A stretch of 64,000 bases of DNA, taken from positions 56,552-120,551 of the forward strand of contig CAKSJP010000003.1 in the NCBI GenBank assembly GCA_934463425.1, in the 5' to 3' direction. The DNA comes from an uncultured Ruminococcus sp. Its GTDB lineage: Bacteria; Bacillota; Clostridia; Oscillospirales; Ruminococcaceae. The notes below the pieces were generated by a model that saw only the letters and a program-made list of their open reading frames with translations, was not told the DNA's origin and searched no databases. This document shows, in pieces, positions 59,955 through 64,000 of the stretch (position 1 is its first letter; each line of letters opens with the position of its first letter). Made by a program: the position numbers and the translations under genes.

Positions 59955-60611
59955 ATGTTCGACAATGATTTTGAAACCGCAATTAATTTCTATTTTTTCT
60001 TAAAAGAATCAGAATATGTTTTTAGTCAATTTGTTACTACTGTTGGAAAGACAGATCCAGATACCGGAGAGCTGTTTTTAGAAGATAACCCGGCATTTCG
60101 TAATTATAAGAAAAAAAGCCGAAAAGCGATAGAAAATCACACGAATGCACCGCATTTAACTCAAAAAACGAAAAACTTTTATCTGGACAAATGCCGTTAC
60201 TATCTGTATCCGGAAAAAAGAAAACCATATAAACTAAAAAATGGTGAAGGCGTCGACTCAGAGAGTGCATTTTCAAACAGATGTGTTACAATGTTCTTTT
60301 CTCTCACTGGAATCGATTTTTCTTTTCTAAGAATTAAGCTAAAAAGAAAAGAAAGTATAGTTACCTGTCAAAAGAAGTGTCTGGAAGATCTATTTTCTTC
60401 TGTTTTAACTTTTTTTATGGAAACAAATTGTGTGCCTTTTGGATGTCCACAACTTCATAATTCGATACACATAGACGATTTTAAAAAATGGGTCAGATTT
60501 CTGTATGTTCGTTATCGACGCCTCTTGATTCAGGAAAATGTGGAACTTTTTAAAACGTTTTTGCCTTTAGAAGCGAAAAAAATCATAGAATGTGAGAAAA
60601 AACCAGTATAG
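59955..60611 (+). CDS. orphan protein, first of an AT-rich pair
   Basis: A 218-residue basic protein (runs such as KKKSRKAIENH and RIKLKRKES) with many aromatic residues and no hydrophobic span long enough for a membrane helix. AGAGGAT precedes the ATG. No known family or motif recognised. Much more AT-rich than host genes. It stands divergent from the element's replication operon, where satellites often carry regulators or cargo such as anti-phage genes. Function unknown. Confidence 0.65.
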   Translation: MFDNDFETAINFYFFLKESEYVFSQFVTTVGKTDPDTGELFLEDNPAFRNYKKKSRKAIENHTNAPHLTQKTKNFYLDKCRYYLYPEKRKPYKLKNGEGVDSESAFSNRCVTMFFSLTGIDFSFLRIKLKRKESIVTCQKKCLEDLFSSVLTFFMETNCVPFGCPQLHNSIHIDDFKKWVRFLYVRYRRLLIQENVELFKTFLPLEAKKIIECEKKPV

Positions 60612-60613
60612 AA

Positions 60614-61210
60614 TTGTGTCATGTAGTTTATAGGCCTGACGTTCAATACAATCTGTATCGGAATGATGTGGATAAAAAGAATGAATCTCTTATGCAGCGC
60701 ATGAATACAGTTTTATACAACATAGAAACAGGAATAAGGACCATTCATAATGCCAGAACACTAAAAGATATCGAAGAAAATCTGAAGTACTTGTTTAGAA
60801 CAAAAGCGCAGACTTTTGAAATAGCAAGCAAAAAAGAGAAAAAAAGAGATTGGAAAGAGGAATATATCAGACGTTTGATCTGCTACCACACATCAGATCA
60901 GACTGATTTGACGCGTCTAAAATTTTATGAGGAAGGAATGGTTAGAAGTATCGTATACCATAGTGCTAATACATGTAAAGAGAGGACAGACTTGAACCAT
61001 ATATGGTGTGAGATATCAGAGTGTGAACAAGAAAAGGGATGCAGGTGCCGATTAAATTGTGAAGAACTGAGCAAAGCTAAAATAAGACTTTTTACATTGC
61101 GGGAGTTGTTGTGGGATTACATTGGAGATAAACTTCCAAATCATTTATCAAATGAATTGCGTGAATTTACAGAAACAATAGAGTGGATCTGTATCGCCTA
61201 TTTCTTGTAA
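60614..61210 (+). CDS. orphan protein, second of an AT-rich pair
   Basis: Up to 198 residues if it starts at TTG 60614, three bases after the previous stop, which would mean coupled translation. The next in-frame ATG is at about 60692. The product is charged and helical, with a cysteine-rich patch (CEISECEQEKGCRCRLNC) that might bind a metal. No family recognised. Paired with the gene before it by spacing, orientation and base composition. Confidence 0.55.
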   Translation: MCHVVYRPDVQYNLYRNDVDKKNESLMQRMNTVLYNIETGIRTIHNARTLKDIEENLKYLFRTKAQTFEIASKKEKKRDWKEEYIRRLICYHTSDQTDLTRLKFYEEGMVRSIVYHSANTCKERTDLNHIWCEISECEQEKGCRCRLNCEELSKAKIRLFTLRELLWDYIGDKLPNHLSNELREFTETIEWICIAYFL

Positions 61211-61318
61211 AAAGCATTGCAATTTCGCCGAAAATATTTTTGTGCAAATATTTTTTTCATTTGACTCTCTATATAGAAAGAGAAATAAAAATAATTTTGT
61301 GGTGTGAGTTGGATGTGG

Positions 61319-61397
61319 TGTTCCATGTTCCAAGCGATCGAAAACTTCGAGAACAAAAAATGTTGTTGACCTTGCAAACTACCTGGAACGTGGAACA
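61319..61397. repeat. spaced inverted repeat in an AT-rich gap
   Basis: TGTTCCATGTTCC (61319-61331) and GGAACGTGGAACA (61385-61397) are reverse complements with one mismatch, 53 bases apart. The rest of the 61211-61470 gap holds no gene. Confidence 0.55.
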
Positions 61398-61424
61398 AGA
61401 AGCAAGTCAACATTGTCGCAATCG

Positions 61425-61467
61425 AAAAAAGAAACTACTTTTCCAAGAGGAAGGCAGTTTCTTTTTG
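61425..61467. terminator. bidirectional terminator between the orphan pair and the amidotransferase
   Basis: AAAAAGAAACT (61426-61436) pairs with AGTTTCTTTTT (61456-61466). Confidence 0.7.
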
Positions 61468-61470
61468 TGT

Positions 61471-62430
61471 TTATTCGCAGCAAAATTCCTCTTCACACCG
61501 AACCGCACAAAGCGTTTCCAAAAGCAAATTACTGTCACACAGCATCTCTTCGATCTCATCAGCGGAATAGCCATAGTCCAGCAACATGAGAACATCATCT
61601 TCTGTCACGCCGTAGCAACTGCACATCTCCAACAGCAATTCCTCCTGCTGCGAATAATATTCCTCCTCCAACTCATCATACCAATCAGCCCACTTGCCGA
61701 ACCGGAAACTTTCCTGCGCCTCAAAGGTAGAGCAGGTCAGAAAACCATAGCGGTCGATCTTCAGAATCGTGCCTTCTTCCATATTCAACACTTTGAACGG
61801 ATACTTGTGGAAACCAGTTTTCTGCAACGCTTTTTTCAGAATGCTTTCCGTCGAGGCGTAGATGTAAAGCCCCAGTTCTGCAAAGTGGAGCAGGCACATG
61901 GGATTACTACCTTTCACCAGATAGAGTGTGTTGTTCTCGTCCAGAGCGGTAAAGCAAAAACTACCCTGCACAGATTCTGCCATGCTTTTGAGTGAGTCAA
62001 AGTCCAACTTGCCCTGCTGTTCAATCAGCTGTACTGCAACGTATGAATCCGTTTCGATCTGCGTTTTCGGCAGGTGCTTTTCGATTTTGAGTTCCTTGTC
62101 GTTGTACAGCACACCGTTATGGGCAAAGGTAAAGTTGACATCGGCATGGCCATAGAACGGATGATTGTTGTAATTGAACTTTTCGTTTCCCTGGGTAGTC
62201 ATTCTGGTGTGTCCCATAACGGCTCTTGTGCCGTTGGGTGCGTTAAAGCGAATCTTGTGGGCAGGTTTCGGTCTTTTGTAGATAGTGACCTTACTCCCTT
62301 TCACATAGGCAATCCCAGACGCATCCGTTCCTCGTTCTTCTGCCGCATTTGCCAGAGCCTGTGTCAGCTTTTTCAACAGCCTGTCCGAAACAATGCCTTT
62401 GTAGTCCAGCCAACCAAATAATGCACACAT
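61471..62430 (-). CDS. class II glutamine amidotransferase (Ntn hydrolase)
   Basis: A 319-residue protein whose second residue is Cys, the N-terminal nucleophile after Met removal. RGTDASGIAY and GHTRMTTQG are class II amidotransferase motifs, and FTFAHNGVLYN holds the oxyanion Asn. It releases ammonia from glutamine. No synthase domain is fused; the last roughly 80 residues are acidic (DELEEEYYSQQEELLLEM). Its start is two bases after the amidoligase stop, so the two probably work as one complex. Confidence 0.85.
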   Translation of the reverse strand: MCALFGWLDYKGIVSDRLLKKLTQALANAAEERGTDASGIAYVKGSKVTIYKRPKPAHKIRFNAPNGTRAVMGHTRMTTQGNEKFNYNNHPFYGHADVNFTFAHNGVLYNDKELKIEKHLPKTQIETDSYVAVQLIEQQGKLDFDSLKSMAESVQGSFCFTALDENNTLYLVKGSNPMCLLHFAELGLYIYASTESILKKALQKTGFHKYPFKVLNMEEGTILKIDRYGFLTCSTFEAQESFRFGKWADWYDELEEEYYSQQEELLLEMCSCYGVTEDDVLMLLDYGYSADEIEEMLCDSNLLLETLCAVRCEEEFCCE

Positions 62431-62432
62431 GA

Positions 62433-63551
62433 TTAAAACTCCTCCGTTTCTTCTACTCTGTCATTGATGTATAGCTGTCGCTCTTTCAGATACTGAATCA
62501 ATTCTGGCTCTGTAATGTCTGCCACAAAATCCGACCATGACAATTTTGCAATGGAATCGTCTGTGTTGTACATGGCGGCATCGCAGATTCGATTGACCAA
62601 CTGAATGGTCGCAATGAAAGTGTTGTACTTCAAAGTGCCACGGAACAAACGAAATTCCACGGTATGGTAATTGCAAAGGTTCACAGCAGCATACCGACCG
62701 TTGCCACCCTTTTTCGCCTTGTCCATAATAGCCTTCGGGGTATGCTCATAGCCGTATCTCGCCGCCCAGCGGTTCATGGTGTATTCGGAACGGCGAGAAA
62801 ACTTCAACAACTCATTCCAGTGATGCTCTACAAAGTACAAAATCCTTGAAATCACCTCGTCCTGTTCTTCCTGGTTATCCGAAAAGGCGTTTCGGTTCAC
62901 ATGGAGATGCAAGCCGCAAGTGCTTGTCTGGTGCGAACGGTAACCTTGATGAACAGCACGGTGCATAACGTCTTCCCACGGGAACTCGTTAATGTGATAG
63001 TCCATGGTGCAGGGATGGGAAACCAGTTCCATGCCATCATCCAGAGAGCCGTCTGTCTTGATGTAGAGCAGGTCGGCGTGGGCATTGGCAATGTCCAGCA
63101 GTTCTTCGGCATAATCATCATCTCTGCCAGCACCGTCAATTTCCAGTTCGATGCCAAAGTAACGATTGCCTTCGCCGTAGAAAATGGGGTTTGGCTTGTA
63201 GCCATACTCGTGAATTAAGTTGCTCTCCTCTCGTTCGTCCTCGTAGCAGTCATGGCAATATGTCTCACCGTCCAGATAATAGGCATCGTCCTCGTGTAAG
63301 AGAGCATCACAACAGCTGCATCTGGTGTAGCTGTGATGGTAACAATGGCTGCAAAGGGTAATGTCATTATCGCCATAAACATCCTCGTCCCAGATGCGTT
63401 CGCCGCAGCATTCACAGGTGGTAGTGTGATTTTCCAGGCAGTCAGAGCAAATGATCTGCCCGTTCCATTCCGTGTAATCGTCGTCATCAATAAGGCATCC
63501 GCAGCACTCACAATACAAGGTTTCTTCGGTTGTTTTTACTTCTTCGCTCAT
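62433..63551 (-). CDS. amidoligase with three LIM-like zinc repeats
   Basis: A 372-residue protein. The first roughly 105 residues hold three repeats of the form CxCC...CxxC (starting near CECCGCLIDD, CECCGERIWD and CSCCDALLHE), each likely binding zinc. The rest has the signature of the glutamine-synthetase-like amidoligase family: YFGIELEID, KTDGSLDDGMELVSHP, GLHLHVNR and VEFRLFRGTL. Such enzymes form amide bonds using ATP. With a class II amidotransferase next door supplying ammonia, it may amidate a carboxylate on a peptide, wall component or small molecule. GGAGG precedes the start. Confidence 0.85.
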   Translation of the reverse strand: MSEEVKTTEETLYCECCGCLIDDDDYTEWNGQIICSDCLENHTTTCECCGERIWDEDVYGDNDITLCSHCYHHSYTRCSCCDALLHEDDAYYLDGETYCHDCYEDEREESNLIHEYGYKPNPIFYGEGNRYFGIELEIDGAGRDDDYAEELLDIANAHADLLYIKTDGSLDDGMELVSHPCTMDYHINEFPWEDVMHRAVHQGYRSHQTSTCGLHLHVNRNAFSDNQEEQDEVISRILYFVEHHWNELLKFSRRSEYTMNRWAARYGYEHTPKAIMDKAKKGGNGRYAAVNLCNYHTVEFRLFRGTLKYNTFIATIQLVNRICDAAMYNTDDSIAKLSWSDFVADITEPELIQYLKERQLYINDRVEETEEF

Positions 63552-63574
63552 TTGAAATTCCTCCGTAAAATGAA

Positions 63575-63610
63575 AATAGCCCTACCGAATGGAATCGGTA
63601 GGGCTTTGTG
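63575..63610 (-). terminator. hairpin between the DUF960 and amidoligase genes
   Basis: AGCCCTACCGA (63578-63588) pairs with TCGGTAGGGCT (63595-63605). On the minus strand ATTTTCATTTTA follows, so it may partly end transcription before the amidoligase gene. Confidence 0.6.
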
Positions 63611-63617
63611 TTTGGGG

Positions 63618-63902
63618 TTAATATTCTTCTGCCAGGAGCATGGTGGAATGATCGTTGTCATCAATGACATAGACCTTTTGATTGACTGGGCTTGCAAGGT
63701 CGATCGTATATTCCTTGCTGTACTCCGGCTGTTCGGAAAAGTGATGGATGTGCTGTTTTCCGTTAGCCACATCAAGCTTGAACACCTGGAAATAGTCCCG
63801 TTCTTCTGGCAACTGGTCAATACAGTTCCACAGAAACAATTGCAGCTCCATTGGTATTTCTGCCTGTACACCTCTGGTCAAAAATCGCTTGTTCTGGAAC
63901 AT
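63618..63902 (-). CDS. DUF960-family protein
   Basis: A 94-residue protein. The N-terminus MFQNKRFLTRGVQAEIPMEL and the following LQLFLWNCIDQL match the DUF960 family found in phages and integrative elements of Firmicutes. AAAGGAGGG precedes the start. Function unknown; probably co-transcribed with the amidoligase cassette. Confidence 0.78.
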   Translation of the reverse strand: MFQNKRFLTRGVQAEIPMELQLFLWNCIDQLPEERDYFQVFKLDVANGKQHIHHFSEQPEYSKEYTIDLASPVNQKVYVIDDNDHSTMLLAEEY

Positions 63903-63941
63903 CTTTTTCCCTCCTTTCGCTGATTTGTTATGTCCCTATGT

Positions 63942-63962
63942 TCCGCCCGAAGGCGGTTTTTC
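63942..63962. terminator. short terminator upstream of the DUF960 gene
   Basis: CCGCC-CGAA-GGCGG followed by TTTTTC on the plus strand. On the minus strand it lies between the partial gene at the edge and the DUF960 gene. Confidence 0.55.
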
Positions 63963-64000
63963 TATGCGGTCGACATGATCGTATCATCAGTACCTGGCAC
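63962..64000 (-). CDS. possible 3' end of a gene entering from the right edge
   Basis: The minus strand is open from base 64000 and reads VPGTDDTIMSTA before TAG at 63964-63962. A hairpin follows it. Too short to identify; plausible as the gene upstream of the DUF960 cassette. Confidence 0.35.
   Translation of the reverse strand: MPGTDDTIMSTA

Larger units (their letters stand above)
54962..64000. mobile_element. integrated genetic element at tRNA-Pro (right end outside the window)
   Basis: Starting at the tRNA-Pro 3' end: integrase arm-site-like repeats, tyrosine integrase, small HTH protein, SF2 helicase-like protein, D5/P4-type primase-helicase, orphan AT-rich genes, then a DUF960-amidoligase-amidotransferase cassette. 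There are no capsid, terminase, relaxase or type IV secretion genes in the visible 9 kb. It could be a phage satellite, an integrative mobilizable element, or one end of a larger ICE. The region from 59.6 to 61.4 kb is clearly more AT-rich than the host chromosome. Confidence 0.8.

Noticed and set aside
1-64000. CRISPR arrays and insertion sequences
   Set aside because: No evenly spaced repeats of 20-40 bases and no transposase gene were found in the window.
54962-64000. Complete prophage
   Set aside because: No capsid, portal, terminase, tail or lysis genes are visible; only integration and replication genes plus cargo.

Overview
The window looks like chromosome from a spore-forming, Gram-positive gut Clostridium-class bacterium, most likely Ruminococcus sensu stricto or a close relative (Oscillospiraceae). 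Four observations point there: sporulation genes of the clostridial type (spoVM, spoIVA with sipL, a SpoIVFB-like protease), a secreted GH26 mannanase ending in a type I dockerin as in cellulosome formers, strong TTGACA/TATAAT promoters with 17-bp spacers, and AGGAGG-type ribosome sites. Species cannot be fixed from the sequence alone.

Layout. 0-2 kb: an agrB-like gene, the 31-codon spoVM, and a coupled pair ending in a SpoIVFB-like M50 protease. 2.2-7.1 kb: a sucrose PTS island (LacI-type repressor, EIIBC, sucrose-6-phosphate hydrolase, free EIIA) with two matching operators. 7.2-10.2 kb (minus): sipL-spoIVA, the spore-coat basement genes. 10.4-25.7 kb: a large assimilatory sulfur region. 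25.8-34.9 kb (minus): small unknown genes, one of them frameshifted, then coaX and gltB-gltD with an attenuator-like leader. 35-42.4 kb: a GNAT gene, nth, secA, a methyltransferase, hslO, a VanZ-like gene and an AraC regulator. 42.6-50 kb: the dockerin mannanase, a PAP2 phosphatase, nadE, and an S1-domain/amidase pair behind a possible sigma-E promoter. 50.2-54.8 kb: DUF951, prfA, a Sua5-type gene, coaE, M18 aminopeptidase. 54.9 kb: tRNA-Pro(TGG), followed to the window end by an integrated mobile element.

The most notable system is the sulfur region. One operon imports sulfate (Sbp-CysTWA) and carries cysK and an Rrf2 regulator. The next encodes MetY, a siroheme sulfite reductase, TusA, a CVPC thioredoxin, a ThiS-like carrier ending GGGQ, an E1-like ThiF/MoeB protein, a JAMM protease, a thioredoxin reductase, an AprAB-type APS reductase and CysDN. 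Together these spell out a sulfate to APS to sulfite to sulfide to protein-thiocarboxylate to homocysteine route, like the HcyS/HcyF/HcyD chemistry known from Wolinella succinogenes. Here it is combined with dissimilatory-type AprAB used for assimilation, with no APS kinase or PAPS step.

The mobile element (54.96 kb to beyond 64 kb) has a tyrosine integrase next to three TGCCAAC repeats, a small HTH protein, an SF2 helicase-like protein, a D5/P4-type primase-helicase, two AT-rich orphan genes, and a DUF960 / zinc-repeat amidoligase / class II glutamine amidotransferase cassette that probably makes or modifies an amide-linked compound. Its other end lies outside the window.
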